A stretch of 60,664 nt of DNA. It comes from Wohlfahrtiimonas sp. G9077. GTDB lineage: Bacteria; Pseudomonadota; Gammaproteobacteria; Cardiobacteriales; Wohlfahrtiimonadaceae. This document shows positions 15,681 to 25,449 of this stretch, in pieces. The DNA lies in assembly GCF_002252155.1 (NCBI RefSeq), contig NZ_NEFD01000009.1, positions 1 through 60,664 on the forward strand. The letters are read 5' to 3'. How positions within the stretch are numbered: position 1 is the first letter of the stretch; every line of letters begins with the position of its first letter. The notes below the pieces were generated by a model. The model had not been told where the DNA came from and did no database searches. It saw only the letters and a list, made by a program, of their open reading frames with translations. A program made the translations under genes and the position numbers.

Positions 15681-16860
15681 CGAAGCCCTGCGCGTGCCAA
15701 AACGTGTGTATGTGGATCCATGGTTGATTAGCGCCGTAACGGTGTTATTGGTGATCGGTATTTTAATGGTGACCTCGGCCTCATCCTACACCACAGAACG
15801 CTATGAAGTGATCTGGTATCACTATACGCGTCAACAGGCCATCTTCATTGTGGGCGGCATTTTTTTGGGCTGGGTGGCGTTTTGTATGCGTTTGACGTTT
15901 TGGCGCAACATGCACTTTGTGGCCGGTTTTGCAGCGGCAATTTTATTGGCATTGGTATTGATTCCGGGGATTGGGCGCGAGATCAACGGTTCGATGCGTT
16001 GGATTCCGATAGGTCCCATTAACTTTCAGCCCTCAGAGATGGCTAAGCTTTTGATCTTTATCTATGTGGCAGCTTTTTTAGATGCCCATTATCAAAAATT
16101 ACGTAAAGAATGGGTGCATTTAGGCTCTATTTTGCTGGTGTTGGGATTTTATGGCGTGCTATTGCTCCTTGAGCCGGACTTTGGTTCAACGGTGGTGATG
16201 CTTGGCGTGGGTTTAAGCATGGTGTTCATTGCAGGGGTTTCGATGCGAAACTTTTTAGTGGTGATCATTGCAACGGTCAGCGGTATGTTATTTGTACTGT
16301 TTAGCGCATCCTATCGCGTGGCACGTTTAAAGACCTTCTTAAATCCGTGGGATGATCAATATGGCGAAGGCTTTCAGCTCATCAACTCCTTAATGGCCAT
16401 TGGCCGCGGTGAATGGATGGGCGTGGGCATTGGTGAAGGGGTTCAAAAATTGGGCTATCTACCCGAATCCCATACAGACTTTATTTTTGCAGTCTATGCA
16501 GAAGAGACAGGATTGCTTGGCGTGGTGATTTTGATCGCCATCTTTACCATTTTATTGTCTCGCGCATTCATCATCGGTAAACGTGCTGAGTTTTGCAATA
16601 TGCGCTTTGGTGCCTATTTAAGTTATGGCATTGGCATGTGGATTGTGGGACAAGCCTTTATTAATTTAGCAGTGGCGATGGGGCGTTTACCCACGAAGGG
16701 ATTGACCTTGCCTTTATTGAGTTATGGTGGCTCTAGCATTGTGACTTTATTGATTGCCATTGGCATTTTATGTCGCATTGATGTGGAGTCGCAGCACGAG
16801 TTGATTAAACGAACACAAGTAAAGGTGGAGAAAGATGAAGCAAACAGCGAAGCAGGTTGA
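15673..16860 (+). CDS. ftsW: Septal peptidoglycan glycosyltransferase FtsW
   Basis: A 395-residue SEDS-family polytopic membrane protein that polymerises glycan strands at the septum with FtsI. About ten hydrophobic segments are readable. Signature stretches include NGSMRWIPIGPINFQPSEMAKL, LLEPDFGSTVVML and the C-terminal LPTKGLTLPLLSYGGSS. AAGGAG lies 6 bases before the ATG, inside murD. It overlaps murG by 26 bases, so the run is tightly coupled. The cognate ftsI is not in the window. Confidence 0.96.
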   Translation: MFNEALRVPKRVYVDPWLISAVTVLLVIGILMVTSASSYTTERYEVIWYHYTRQQAIFIVGGIFLGWVAFCMRLTFWRNMHFVAGFAAAILLALVLIPGIGREINGSMRWIPIGPINFQPSEMAKLLIFIYVAAFLDAHYQKLRKEWVHLGSILLVLGFYGVLLLLEPDFGSTVVMLGVGLSMVFIAGVSMRNFLVVIIATVSGMLFVLFSASYRVARLKTFLNPWDDQYGEGFQLINSLMAIGRGEWMGVGIGEGVQKLGYLPESHTDFIFAVYAEETGLLGVVILIAIFTILLSRAFIIGKRAEFCNMRFGAYLSYGIGMWIVGQAFINLAVAMGRLPTKGLTLPLLSYGGSSIVTLLIAIGILCRIDVESQHELIKRTQVKVEKDEANSEAG

Positions 16861-17908
16861 TGTGGTCATCATGGCAGGCGGCACGGGCGGACACATCTTC
16901 CCAGGGCTTGCGGTGGCAGAAAAATTACGCGCACAAGGTTACAGCGTGGCTTGGCTTGGCGCGCATGGTTTAGAGACAACATTGGTGCCTAAACATAACA
17001 TTGAGCTCTATTCATTGAGCATTAAGGGTTTACGCGGCAATGGTTTAAAAGGTTGGTTGATGTTGCCCTTTAAAATGCTCAAAGCAGTGCGGGAAGCAAA
17101 AGCCATTTTAAGAGCATTGTCTCCAAAATGTGTGATTGGCTTTGGCGGCTTTGCATCAGGGCCCGGGGGATTGGCCGCCAATACTTTAAAAATTCCACTC
17201 ATGATTCATGAGCAAAATGCAGTGCCGGGCATGACCAATCGTTATTTGGCGAAAATGAGCCAACATGTGATGACGGGCTTTCCGTTGCCAGAATGGGCCA
17301 ACAGTCAATATGTTGGCAATCCTGTGCGTGAGGCACTGTTTAAATTGCCGGAAATTTCAGCACGTTTTGCAGATCGTGATGCAAAAACGTTGCGTGTCTT
17401 GGTGGTGGGCGGCTCGCAAGGCTCACGCTTTTTAAACACCATCGTGCCCACTGTGATTGCAGGTTCAAAACGTAACATTGCAGTGTGGCATCAAACGGGA
17501 CAAAAGCTCTTTGACGAAGCGAATGCAAGTTGGCAGAAAACAGGCATAACGCCATTACGCATGGCTCCTTTCATTGAGGATATGGATCAAGCATACGCGT
17601 GGGCGGACATCATCATTTGTCGAGCAGGCGCGTTGACTTTAGCGGAATTGACAGCAGTGGGGCTTGGCAGCATTTTGATTCCATTGCCAACGGCGGTAGA
17701 TGATCATCAGCGTAAAAATGCCGCGTTCTTGGTTCAAAGCGATGCAGCGTATTGCATTGATGAAAAAACTTTTGATGCACAACAGATGATTACGATTTTG
17801 GATGGCATAACACTTGAACGCGCCCAAGAAATGGCGGAAAATGCACACAAAAATGCGAAACCCAAGGCAGTGGATGAAATTGCTGAGGCAATTGAGCGTA
17901 CTTTCTAG
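16835..17908 (+). CDS. murG: Undecaprenyl-PP-MurNAc-pentapeptide GlcNAc transferase
   Basis: Makes lipid II from lipid I on the inner face of the membrane. The 357-residue GT-B enzyme has the N-terminal glycine-rich MAGGTGGHIFPGLAVA, GFGGFASGPGGLAA, the HEQNAVPGMTNR block, the second glycine loop VVGGSQGSRFLN and the UDP-GlcNAc site CRAGALTLAELTAVG. GGTGGAG precedes the ATG. It starts inside ftsW. Confidence 0.97.
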   Translation: MKQTAKQVDVVIMAGGTGGHIFPGLAVAEKLRAQGYSVAWLGAHGLETTLVPKHNIELYSLSIKGLRGNGLKGWLMLPFKMLKAVREAKAILRALSPKCVIGFGGFASGPGGLAANTLKIPLMIHEQNAVPGMTNRYLAKMSQHVMTGFPLPEWANSQYVGNPVREALFKLPEISARFADRDAKTLRVLVVGGSQGSRFLNTIVPTVIAGSKRNIAVWHQTGQKLFDEANASWQKTGITPLRMAPFIEDMDQAYAWADIIICRAGALTLAELTAVGLGSILIPLPTAVDDHQRKNAAFLVQSDAAYCIDEKTFDAQQMITILDGITLERAQEMAENAHKNAKPKAVDEIAEAIERTF

Positions 17909-17937
17909 TCCTCAATTTATTTAAAAAGGATGTTATT

Positions 17938-19365
17938 TTGACACAGACAATGCACTACAAACGCGCAGGTAACATGCGCCGAATCAATCGTATTCATTTC
18001 ATCGGTATTGGTGGCACAGGGATGTGTGGGATTGCCGAGGTGTGTTTGAATCTTGGTTATGAGGTGACAGGTTCAGACATTAATTTATCCACCACCGTTG
18101 AGCACTTGATTGCTTTAGGTGCCTTGGTGAAGATTGGCCATGATGCCAGTCATGTGGTGGGCGCTGATGTTGTTGTGGTTTCAACGGCTGTGCACAATGA
18201 CAATCCTGAAGTGGTGGCGGCAAAAGAGTTTGGCATTCCGATCATTGCACGTGCGCAAATGCTTGGCGAATTGATGCGCTTTCATTATGGCATTGCAGTG
18301 GCGGGTACACATGGTAAAACCACCACAACAAGTTTATTGGCATCGATTTTAGAAGAAGCGGGGCTTGATCCCACGTTTGTGGTGGGCGGTCGTTTTAATA
18401 AGTCCAATAATTTATCGAGCTCACAATTGGGCTTAGGTGAATACTTTGTGGCAGAAGCCGATGAATCTGACGCCTCCTTCCTTTATTTGCGTCCCATGGC
18501 AGCGATTGTCACCAACATCGATAAAGATCATATGTCCACTTATGATGGCGACTTTAATACGCTTAAACAGACATTTGTGAACTTTTTGCATCATTTACCT
18601 TTTTATGGTTTAGTGGTGATGTGTGTGGATAATGCGGGTGTGCGTGAGATCATTCCTGCTTTGCAGCGCCCGGTGATCACATATGGTGAATCAGAAGATG
18701 CTGATTTCCAATTGTTGGAATATCGCTCGAATAAAATGAGCACGGAGTTTTTGGTGAAAACGCCCTTTGGTGTGAGCGAATTTACGGTGGCATTGCCTGG
18801 TAAACACAGTGCCTTAAACAGCATTGCAGCCATTGCCATTGCCACAGATTTAGGGGTGAGTGCCCCTGCGATTCGTCGTGGTTTGATGAAATTTAAAGGC
18901 GTGGGTCGCCGTTTTCAATTCCATCCGGATGTGCCCTTAAAAACCGGTGGCAATGTCTCTGTGATGGAAGATTATGGCCATCATCCAACTGAAATTCAGA
19001 GCGTGATGAATGCCTTGACAGAAGCGTATCCTAAAAAACGTGTGGTATTGGCATTTCAACCCCACCGTTATTCACGCACAGAAGAGTTGTTTGATGAGTT
19101 TGTGGCGGTGTTGAAAAACTATCCGGACATGATTTTAACGGACATTTATCCGGCCGGTGAGCAGCCTAAAGATGGCGTGAGCATTGATAAATTGATTGCG
19201 GCGATTGAAGCAGCAGCTGGGCATAAAGTGAATTTTGCACCAACATTACAAGATATTCGAACGGTCTATCAAGGCATGGCAAAAGAAGATGATCTCATCG
19301 TGATGATGGGCGCAGGCAGCATTGGCGGCATTGCCGCAAACTTTTATAAGGGAGGCGCACTCTAA
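17938..19365 (+). CDS. murC: UDP-N-acetylmuramate--L-alanine ligase
   Basis: First Mur ligase, adding L-Ala to UDP-MurNAc. A 475-residue protein with the dinucleotide-like IHFIGIGGTGMCGIAE (about 19-34), ATP loop GTHGKTT (123-129), EADESDASF and the HHPTEIQ / QPHRYSRTEEL blocks of the C-terminal domain. The start is a TTG at 17938 with AAAAAGGA 7 bases upstream; the next ATG (17950) is too far from that site, and an ATG at 17931 stops after three codons. It ends in TAATG, overlapping ddl by one base. Confidence 0.95.
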   Translation: MTQTMHYKRAGNMRRINRIHFIGIGGTGMCGIAEVCLNLGYEVTGSDINLSTTVEHLIALGALVKIGHDASHVVGADVVVVSTAVHNDNPEVVAAKEFGIPIIARAQMLGELMRFHYGIAVAGTHGKTTTTSLLASILEEAGLDPTFVVGGRFNKSNNLSSSQLGLGEYFVAEADESDASFLYLRPMAAIVTNIDKDHMSTYDGDFNTLKQTFVNFLHHLPFYGLVVMCVDNAGVREIIPALQRPVITYGESEDADFQLLEYRSNKMSTEFLVKTPFGVSEFTVALPGKHSALNSIAAIAIATDLGVSAPAIRRGLMKFKGVGRRFQFHPDVPLKTGGNVSVMEDYGHHPTEIQSVMNALTEAYPKKRVVLAFQPHRYSRTEELFDEFVAVLKNYPDMILTDIYPAGEQPKDGVSIDKLIAAIEAAAGHKVNFAPTLQDIRTVYQGMAKEDDLIVMMGAGSIGGIAANFYKGGAL

Positions 19366-20288
19366 TGACAATCGATGTCAATCAATTTGGTAAAGTGGCG
19401 GTATTGTTGGGCGGAGAATCCTCTGAGCGTCAAGTCTCTTTGTGGTCCGGTGAGGCGGTATTGGCCGCATTAAAACGTCAAGGTGTGGATGCATATGGCA
19501 TCGATCCAAGTGAAGTGAACATTGCCGCGTATCTGCCTGAACATGGTTTTGATCGCGTGATGAACAGCTTACATGGCGGTGCGGGTGAAGATGGCACCAT
19601 TCAAGCGGTGCTGGATTATTTGAAGATTCCGTACACAGGCAGCGGCACATTGGGTTGTGCGGTGGGCATGGATAAAGTCTTCACCAAAGCGATTTGGCAA
19701 GCGAAAGGTTTGCCAGTGTTGCAAACCTATGAGATGCACAATGAGGCCGATGTGGCGCATGTCGCGAGCTTAGGGATTTTTCCATTGGCAGTGAAGCCAA
19801 GCGCAGATGGTTCTAGCGTTGGTGTCAGCAAAGTTGAGCGCGCAGAAGATCTTTTGGCCGCTTGGCACAATGCAAAAGGGAAAAGTGGCTTGGTGTTTGC
19901 AGAGCCTTGGATCATTGGGAAAGGTGAATACACATGTGGTATTTTAAATGACCAAGCATTGCCATTGATCCGCATGGAAACCGATTTAACGTTTTATGAT
20001 TTTGACGCCAAATATTTGCGTGATGATACGCGTTATTTTTGTCCGTGCGGTTTAGATGAAGCCAAAGAGCAAGAGATTCGCACTTTGTGTGAACAGGCTT
20101 TTCACGCTGTGGGCGGAAAAAGCTGGGGGCGCGTGGATCTTGTGTTAGATGCACAAGGTTTGCCTTGGTTGTTAGAGGTGAACATGTCGCCTGGCATGAC
20201 GGGACACTCATTGGTGCCGATGGCGGCCAATGCTGTGGGAATGAATTATGATGCCCTTTGCATCGAAATATTAAAGACAACTTTATAA
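19365..20288 (+). CDS. ddl: D-alanine--D-alanine ligase
   Basis: ATP-grasp enzyme making D-Ala-D-Ala for the pentapeptide. The 307-residue product has VAVLLGGESSERQVSL, the NSLHGGAGEDGTIQ motif, VKPSADGSSVGVSKV and the metal-binding end LLEVNMSPGMTGHSLVP. Length matches DdlB (306). GGGAGG lies before the ATG, which shares its A with the murC stop. Position between murC and ftsQ is that of ddlB in the E. coli dcw cluster. Confidence 0.96.
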   Translation: MTIDVNQFGKVAVLLGGESSERQVSLWSGEAVLAALKRQGVDAYGIDPSEVNIAAYLPEHGFDRVMNSLHGGAGEDGTIQAVLDYLKIPYTGSGTLGCAVGMDKVFTKAIWQAKGLPVLQTYEMHNEADVAHVASLGIFPLAVKPSADGSSVGVSKVERAEDLLAAWHNAKGKSGLVFAEPWIIGKGEYTCGILNDQALPLIRMETDLTFYDFDAKYLRDDTRYFCPCGLDEAKEQEIRTLCEQAFHAVGGKSWGRVDLVLDAQGLPWLLEVNMSPGMTGHSLVPMAANAVGMNYDALCIEILKTTL

Positions 20289-20291
20289 TTG

Positions 20292-21119
20292 ATGAAGCAT
20301 GCCAAATCTGTTGGTGCCGAGCGCATCAATACGCCCAATGACACTTGGACATGGGCTCGTAAAAAGCGCGGGGCACATTATAAAAAGCCATTTCAATGGG
20401 GCGAAATGTTTCGCGCCATTTTGCGTCACATTCGTTTTGCCATTGTGGTTTTAACGGTGATTGTGGTGTGCACATCGCCCATATGGGGCTGGATGTATTT
20501 GTCTGTCAATAATCTATTTCCTGTGAAAAATGTGATGTTTCATACCATTAATGGCCCTGAGCATTATGTGGTGGGGAATCATAAACAGCGCATCATCAAT
20601 GAGTTGATGGGGCAAAACTTGGTCAGCTATGATTTAATGCAACAGCGCGATCAATTACTGGCTCATCCTTGGGTGAAAACAGCTCATGTGGTGCGCCATT
20701 GGCCTGAATCCATTGAGTTGTTGATTGAAGAGCGCCGTCCGGTTGCCATGTGGAATGATCTATATTTGATTGAAGCCGATGGTGAGATTTTTGAGCCCGA
20801 TCTGATTCCAAATGTCAATTGGATCAACCTAGTTGGGCCAGAGGCTCAGCGCATGAAAATGCTCGATGGCATGAAGCAGATCACACAAGAGATGCGCACC
20901 ATTGGTCTTAAAGTGGATAAAATTATTCTCGATTATCGAGGTGCTTGGACCATCATTCTAGAAAATAATGTAGAATTGTATTTAGGTTCAAGTTTATTTG
21001 AAGAAAGGTTAAGAAGATTTGTTTTGCACTATCCTTCTTCGATTCGAGCAAAAATGGATAGCATCATGGCGATCGATTTTCGATATGATCATGGATATGC
21101 ATTGAAATGGAAACAGTAA
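20292..21119 (+). CDS. ftsQ: Cell division protein FtsQ
   Basis: Bitopic divisome protein of 275 residues. A basic cytoplasmic tail (1-50) is followed by one membrane helix (about 53-75), a POTRA domain (about 80-150, with LVSYDLMQQRDQLLAHPWVKTAHVVRHWPESIELLIEERRPVAMW) and the C-terminal beta domain. It links FtsB/L to the rest of the divisome. The ATG at 20292 is preferred to the TTG at 20289; no strong ribosome site is seen, consistent with coupling to ddl three bases upstream. Confidence 0.93.
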   Translation: MKHAKSVGAERINTPNDTWTWARKKRGAHYKKPFQWGEMFRAILRHIRFAIVVLTVIVVCTSPIWGWMYLSVNNLFPVKNVMFHTINGPEHYVVGNHKQRIINELMGQNLVSYDLMQQRDQLLAHPWVKTAHVVRHWPESIELLIEERRPVAMWNDLYLIEADGEIFEPDLIPNVNWINLVGPEAQRMKMLDGMKQITQEMRTIGLKVDKIILDYRGAWTIILENNVELYLGSSLFEERLRRFVLHYPSSIRAKMDSIMAIDFRYDHGYALKWKQ

Positions 21120-21123
21120 AGTT

Positions 21124-22383
21124 ATGGCAGATAATAAACAAGTCGTGAATGAAGAAAAGCCAAGCTTAGTGGTTGGTTTAGACATCGGGACCAGCAAAGT
21201 GTTGGCAGTGGTGGCAGAAGTGAATGATCAGCATGTGATCATTCGTGGATTGAGCCGCCAAAAAACATATGGCGTTAATGCCGGTGAAATCTCGGACATT
21301 GAACAGGTGGCTGCGGCGGTTAAAAATGCAATCACCGATTTAGAGCAGCAAAGTGAATGCAAAATTTATTCGCTCTCAGCATCGTTGTCTGGTAAGCACA
21401 TTGAGTGCTATGAAACCGGCGGTATGGTGCCGATTAATCGCAAGGAAGTGACGTATAAAGATAAGCAAGATGTGTTAACCGCAGCTTATGATATGGCGCT
21501 GCCTCAGGGCTCTGAAATCATCAATATGATTCCTCAAGAGTATGAGATTGATAAGCAAAAAGGCATCACCAATCCCATTGGCATGGCGGGCATTCGCTTA
21601 GCGGTCAAAGCATTAGCAATCGCTGCAGCGAGCAATGCGTTAGACAATACACGTAAATGTATCCGTCGCTGTAATTTTGATGTGGATCACTTCGTGTTTC
21701 AAGGGTTGGCCTCAGCCATTGCTGTTTTAACAGAAGATGAAAAACGCTTAGGCGTCTGTTTAGTGGACATTGGCAGTGGCACTTTAGATTTAGCCATTTA
21801 CATCAATGGTCAATTAAAAGATGTGGTGAGCATTCCATTTGGTGGTGACTTTGTCACCATGGACATTGCCCGCGTGATGCATATGAGTACGGACCTTGCA
21901 GAAAGCTTTAAAGTCAAATATGGTTCAGCGAGCGTTGATCGCGTGCCTCATGGTGAGATGGTGAGCATGCCAGTGCATCAAGGTGTAAAAACCGTCTCGC
22001 GTGCTGATTTAGCTGCCATCATCGAGCCACGCTATGATGATTTCTTTGGGCTCATTCGTCAAACCCTCAAAAGCAACTATTATGATCACATGTTAGGGGC
22101 AGGGCTTGTCTTTACAGGGGGCGCTGCTAATATTGATGGTTTCGTGGATGCTGCGATCAGCTATTTTGACCAACCGGTGCGTGTTGGGTATGTGAAAAAT
22201 GTGCAGCTTGATCCAAAACTGCGTGAAAAAAATATCAATATTAGTGATCCAGAGTATGCAAATGTGATAGGATTGCTAAGAACGCAGCAAGAATATTTGA
22301 TACATCATCGTGGGCTGATTGAAGAGGCACCGAAGTTGACCTTCCTTCAAAAAGTCAAAAAGGGGCTAAAGCAATATTTTTAA
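21124..22383 (+). CDS. ftsA: Cell division protein FtsA
   Basis: An actin-like ATPase that anchors FtsZ to the membrane. The 419-residue product carries the phosphate-1 motif VVGLDIGTSKVLAVVAEV, VDIGSGTLDLAIY, and GLVFTGGAANIDGFVD. It ends in an amphipathic helix (FLQKVKKGLKQYF), the membrane-targeting sequence. It starts four bases after ftsQ. FtsQ-FtsA-FtsZ order is conserved. Confidence 0.97.
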   Translation: MADNKQVVNEEKPSLVVGLDIGTSKVLAVVAEVNDQHVIIRGLSRQKTYGVNAGEISDIEQVAAAVKNAITDLEQQSECKIYSLSASLSGKHIECYETGGMVPINRKEVTYKDKQDVLTAAYDMALPQGSEIINMIPQEYEIDKQKGITNPIGMAGIRLAVKALAIAAASNALDNTRKCIRRCNFDVDHFVFQGLASAIAVLTEDEKRLGVCLVDIGSGTLDLAIYINGQLKDVVSIPFGGDFVTMDIARVMHMSTDLAESFKVKYGSASVDRVPHGEMVSMPVHQGVKTVSRADLAAIIEPRYDDFFGLIRQTLKSNYYDHMLGAGLVFTGGAANIDGFVDAAISYFDQPVRVGYVKNVQLDPKLREKNINISDPEYANVIGLLRTQQEYLIHHRGLIEEAPKLTFLQKVKKGLKQYF

Positions 22384-22398
22384 TATTTAAGAATATTT

Positions 22399-22407
22399 TG
22401 CTATAAT
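22399..22407 (+). promoter_or_regulatory. Extended -10 promoter upstream of ftsZ
   Basis: TGCTATAAT fits TGnTATAAT exactly, 33 bases before the ftsZ start, in an AT-rich 57-base gap that is the largest space in the cell-wall run apart from its ends. Extended -10 promoters need little -35 information; none is clear. It would supply ftsZ in excess of ftsA. Confidence 0.6.
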
Positions 22408-22440
22408 GGCGTGAATTTTATTTTTTATGGGGTTTTATAG

Positions 22441-23565
22441 ATGCCAGTTTTTGAATTACACCAAGACTTTGAAGACCAAAAACCAATTATAAAAATTATT
22501 GGCGTTGGTGGCGCTGGTGGCAACGCTGTAACTCATATGGTTGATTCAGGTTTAAAAGGTGTTCACTTTTTATCCGCTAATACTGACTCGCAAGCACTTA
22601 AAAAAACCAAAGCAGAAATCATGATCCAATTGGGATCATCATTGACCAAAGGTTTAGGTGCTGGTGCAAACCCTGAGATCGGTCGTCAAGCCGCTCTAGA
22701 AGATAAAGAGCGCATCAAAGAAGCATTAGATGGTGCGAACATGGTTTTTGTGGCAGCCGGCATGGGCGGTGGTACCGGAACAGGTGCTGCACCAGTGATT
22801 GCTGAAATTGCCCGCGAGATGGGTATTTTGACCGTTGCTGTGGTTTCAAGACCATTTAGCTTTGAAGGTAAAAAACGCGAAAAAGCCGCCAATGATGGTT
22901 TAAAAGTATTGGCAGATCATGTGGATTCTTTGATCACCATTCCAAACGAACGTTTATTAACAGTGTTGGGTAAAACAGCCAGTTTAGTTGAAGCATTTGC
23001 GGCGGCTAACAATGTGTTGTACAACGCTGTGCAAGGCATCTCTGAGAGCATCATTAAGCCAGGTTTAATCAACCTTGACTTTAATGACGTGAAAACAGTG
23101 ATGAGCCAGCAAGGCATGGCGATGATGGGCGTTGGCTCAGCATCCGGTGACAATCGTGCGCGTGAAGCGACACAAGAAGCCATTGCTTCGCCATTGTTAG
23201 ACAACATTAACTTAGCGGGCGCTAAGGGTATTTTAGTGAACATTACAGGTGGCATGGGCCTCTCCATTGGTGAATACAATGAAGTGGGTCAAATGATCAG
23301 TGAATATGCATCGGATGATGCCACTGTGATCATTGGTACAGCCATTGAAGAAGAGTTGGGTGATGAATTACGTGTCACCATTATTGCGACTGGTTTAGAT
23401 GCACCAAAAGACACCACAACGGCACCAACCACACGTCGCCGTGTTGCGGCAACTGTGGAGGAGCAGGAGGAAGAGCATCCTGTCGAGCGTCGCGGTTCTC
23501 AGCAAGACAAATTGTTTGGTGAAATCTTAGATATTCCCGCCTTTTTGAGAAAGCAATCAAATTAA
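22441..23565 (+). CDS. ftsZ: Cell division protein FtsZ
   Basis: Tubulin-like GTPase that forms the Z ring. The 374-residue product has the tubulin signature [10 protein letters not shown] at 109-118, [10 protein letters not shown] at 21-30, and NTDSQAL. A variable linker (about 318-358) leads to the conserved C-terminal peptide [10 protein letters not shown], which binds FtsA and ZipA. TAATG overlaps it with lpxC. Confidence 0.98.
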   Translation: MPVFELHQDFEDQKPIIKIIGVGGAGGNAVTHMVDSGLKGVHFLSANTDSQALKKTKAEIMIQLGSSLTKGLGAGANPEIGRQAALEDKERIKEALDGANMVFVAAGMGGGTGTGAAPVIAEIAREMGILTVAVVSRPFSFEGKKREKAANDGLKVLADHVDSLITIPNERLLTVLGKTASLVEAFAAANNVLYNAVQGISESIIKPGLINLDFNDVKTVMSQQGMAMMGVGSASGDNRAREATQEAIASPLLDNINLAGAKGILVNITGGMGLSIGEYNEVGQMISEYASDDATVIIGTAIEEELGDELRVTIIATGLDAPKDTTTAPTTRRRVAATVEEQEEEHPVERRGSQQDKLFGEILDIPAFLRKQSN

Positions 23566-24491
23566 TGATTAAGCAAAGAACGTTAAAACAGACCATTTCA
23601 ACCGTTGGCATCGGTTTACATTCAGGGAAGAAAGTCTCCTTGACATTGCATCCTATGCCGGTTGATTTTGGGATTCAATTCAAACGCAGTGACATGCCTA
23701 ACAGTACGCCATTTAAAGTGTCTGCTGAAGGTGTGATCGAGACCATGCTTGCCACGAAAATTGCAAGTGGTCCGGACTCAAAAGAAACTGTGTCCACCGT
23801 TGAACACTTGATGGCAGCCCTTGCTGCTTTCGGGATTGACAACGTGTTGATTGAAGTGAGTGCTGCAGAAGTGCCCATTATGGATGGCAGTTCCGCACCA
23901 TTTGTTTACTTATTGCAATCAGCGGGCACCGTTGATCAAGAGGCGCCAAAGCGTTTCATTAAAATTAAGAAAACAGTGAGCGTTAAAGAAGATGATAAAG
24001 TGGCAAAATTAGAGCCATACAATGGCTTTGCCTTAGACTTTACCATCAACTTTAATCATCCTGTTTTAAATCGTACCGGCGATCATGTTGCGTGTGATTT
24101 TTCTGCAAAAGTTTTCATCGAAGAGTTTTCACGCGCGCGAACTTTTGGTTTCATGCGTGACTTTGAAAAGATGCGCGAATATAACTTAGGTTTAGGTGGC
24201 AGTTTAGACAATGCCATTGTGGTAGATGATTACCGCATTTTAAACGAAGGTGGTTTGCGTTATCCAGATGAATTTGTGCGTCATAAATTGTTGGATGCGG
24301 TCGGTGACTTATATCAATTGGGTTATCCGATTTTAGGTAAATTTGTGGGCTATAAGGCAGGGCATCGATTGAACAATCTTTTGATTCGTGAATTGATGAG
24401 CCAGCCAGATGCATATGAATGGGTGACATGCGAAGAAGAAGAGTTCTCTATTTTTGCACAATTTACATTGCCAACATTTGTACACGCTTAA
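23565..24491 (+). CDS. lpxC: UDP-3-O-acyl-N-acetylglucosamine deacetylase
   Basis: Zinc amidase of the first committed step of lipid A synthesis. In the 308-residue product the zinc ligands sit in STVEHLMAAL (His81) and VRHKLLDAVGD (His and Asp). The catalytic His is in YKAGHRLNN, and GIGLHSGKKVSLTLHP opens the protein. It is the last gene of the dcw run as in E. coli, starting with one-base overlap after ftsZ. LpxC level is controlled by LapB/FtsH in relatives, and lapB is present at 53672-54823. Confidence 0.97.
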   Translation: MIKQRTLKQTISTVGIGLHSGKKVSLTLHPMPVDFGIQFKRSDMPNSTPFKVSAEGVIETMLATKIASGPDSKETVSTVEHLMAALAAFGIDNVLIEVSAAEVPIMDGSSAPFVYLLQSAGTVDQEAPKRFIKIKKTVSVKEDDKVAKLEPYNGFALDFTINFNHPVLNRTGDHVACDFSAKVFIEEFSRARTFGFMRDFEKMREYNLGLGGSLDNAIVVDDYRILNEGGLRYPDEFVRHKLLDAVGDLYQLGYPILGKFVGYKAGHRLNNLLIRELMSQPDAYEWVTCEEEEFSIFAQFTLPTFVHA

Positions 24492-24620
24492 ATATTTTCT
24501 TTTTCTAACTTTTGTAGTAGAATGAGATGTTATTTTTGTGCTTCTCTATGTATCGTGTCTCTATATTTTAAAAGAAGTACTGTGTTATTTAATTATTGAT
24601 ATTTTTAGGATTTTTATTTT

Positions 24621-24872
24621 ATGGTTACAATTCGTTTAGCACGTGGTGGATCTAAGAAGCGCCCTTTCTATCAAGTCGTTGCTGCAGACAGCAGAAATGT
24701 TGCAACAGGTCGTTATATTGAACGTTTAGGTTTCTTTAACCCAATCGCTTCAGGTCAAGAAGAACGTGTACGCATTGATATGGATCGTTTAAACTATTGG
24801 AAAGGTGTGGGTGCACAACCAACTGATCGTGTTAAACAATTAATTAACGAGTTAAACAAAAAAGCTCAATAA
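24621..24872 (+). CDS. rpsP: 30S ribosomal protein S16
   Basis: An 83-residue S16 protein beginning [25 protein letters not shown], the family signature, with [12 protein letters not shown] and the conserved C-terminal part. Ribosome site AGGA lies 9-12 bases before the ATG. The 129-base AT-rich space after lpxC holds its promoter, with a TAGAAT-like -10 near 24517, but I cannot fix the -35. A terminator-like hairpin separates it from rimM. Confidence 0.97.
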   Translation: MVTIRLARGGSKKRPFYQVVAADSRNVATGRYIERLGFFNPIASGQEERVRIDMDRLNYWKGVGAQPTDRVKQLINELNKKAQ

Positions 24873-24893
24873 TTAATTTTGAATAATAGAAAT

Positions 24894-24923
24894 ACCTCAT
24901 TCGCTCGAGTGAGGTTTTTTTTT
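24894..24923 (+). terminator. Terminator or attenuator between rpsP and rimM
   Basis: CCTCATTCG pairs with CGAGTGAGG (one G-T pair) around a tiny loop and is followed by nine T. It lies inside what is normally one operon, directly before the rimM ribosome site, so it probably reduces rimM-trmD expression relative to S16. Confidence 0.8.
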
Positions 24924-24936
24924 GAAGGCGATTTAT

Positions 24937-25449
24937 ATGGACAATCACGATAAAATTGTTGTGGGTAAAATTAACGGTTTTTACGGCCTAAAAGGTTTTG
25001 TGAAAGTATTTTCTGAAACGCGCCCAAGAGATGCCATCTTTGACTATGATCATCTATATGTCTTCAGAAATAATGAGTGGCAAACATTGGTGGTGGAAAA
25101 GGCACAATATGCGGGTAAAAGCTTGGTGATCAAGTTTGAAGGCTTCATTGATCGCACTGCCATTGAACCTTATTATGGCCTACAGCTGTTCATTGAGCGC
25201 GATCAATTAGAAGATCTCAAAGAAGGCGAATTTTACTGGGCAGATTTATTGGGCATTACAGTTAAAAATACTGAAGGTCATATCTTTGGTGAAGTGTCTG
25301 AGTTTTTAGAAACGGGCGCAAATGATGTGATGATCGTGAAAAAAGGTGGTGCAACCACATTGATTCCTTTCACGCGTGGTCATGCCATTTTAGATGTGGA
25401 CTTGGAAAATCGTGTCATTTTAGTGGATTGGGATGAAGATGATCTTTGA
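24937..25449 (+). CDS. rimM: Ribosome maturation factor RimM
   Basis: A 170-residue 30S assembly factor that binds S19. It has the N-terminal beta-barrel VVGKINGFYGLKGFVKV and the PRC-barrel half with FYWADLLGITVKN, ANDVMIVKKG, LIPFTRGHAI. The ATG at 24937 has GAAGGCGA 8 bases upstream and gives a normal N-terminus; a TTG at 24922 lies in the terminator T-run and is rejected. It overlaps trmD. Confidence 0.94.
   Translation: MDNHDKIVVGKINGFYGLKGFVKVFSETRPRDAIFDYDHLYVFRNNEWQTLVVEKAQYAGKSLVIKFEGFIDRTAIEPYYGLQLFIERDQLEDLKEGEFYWADLLGITVKNTEGHIFGEVSEFLETGANDVMIVKKGGATTLIPFTRGHAILDVDLENRVILVDWDEDDL

Noticed and set aside
19378-20280. Several minus-strand frames across ddl, one of 122 codons
   Set aside because: Shadows of the ddl coding frame; compositionally odd (His/Pro-rich) and without ribosome sites.
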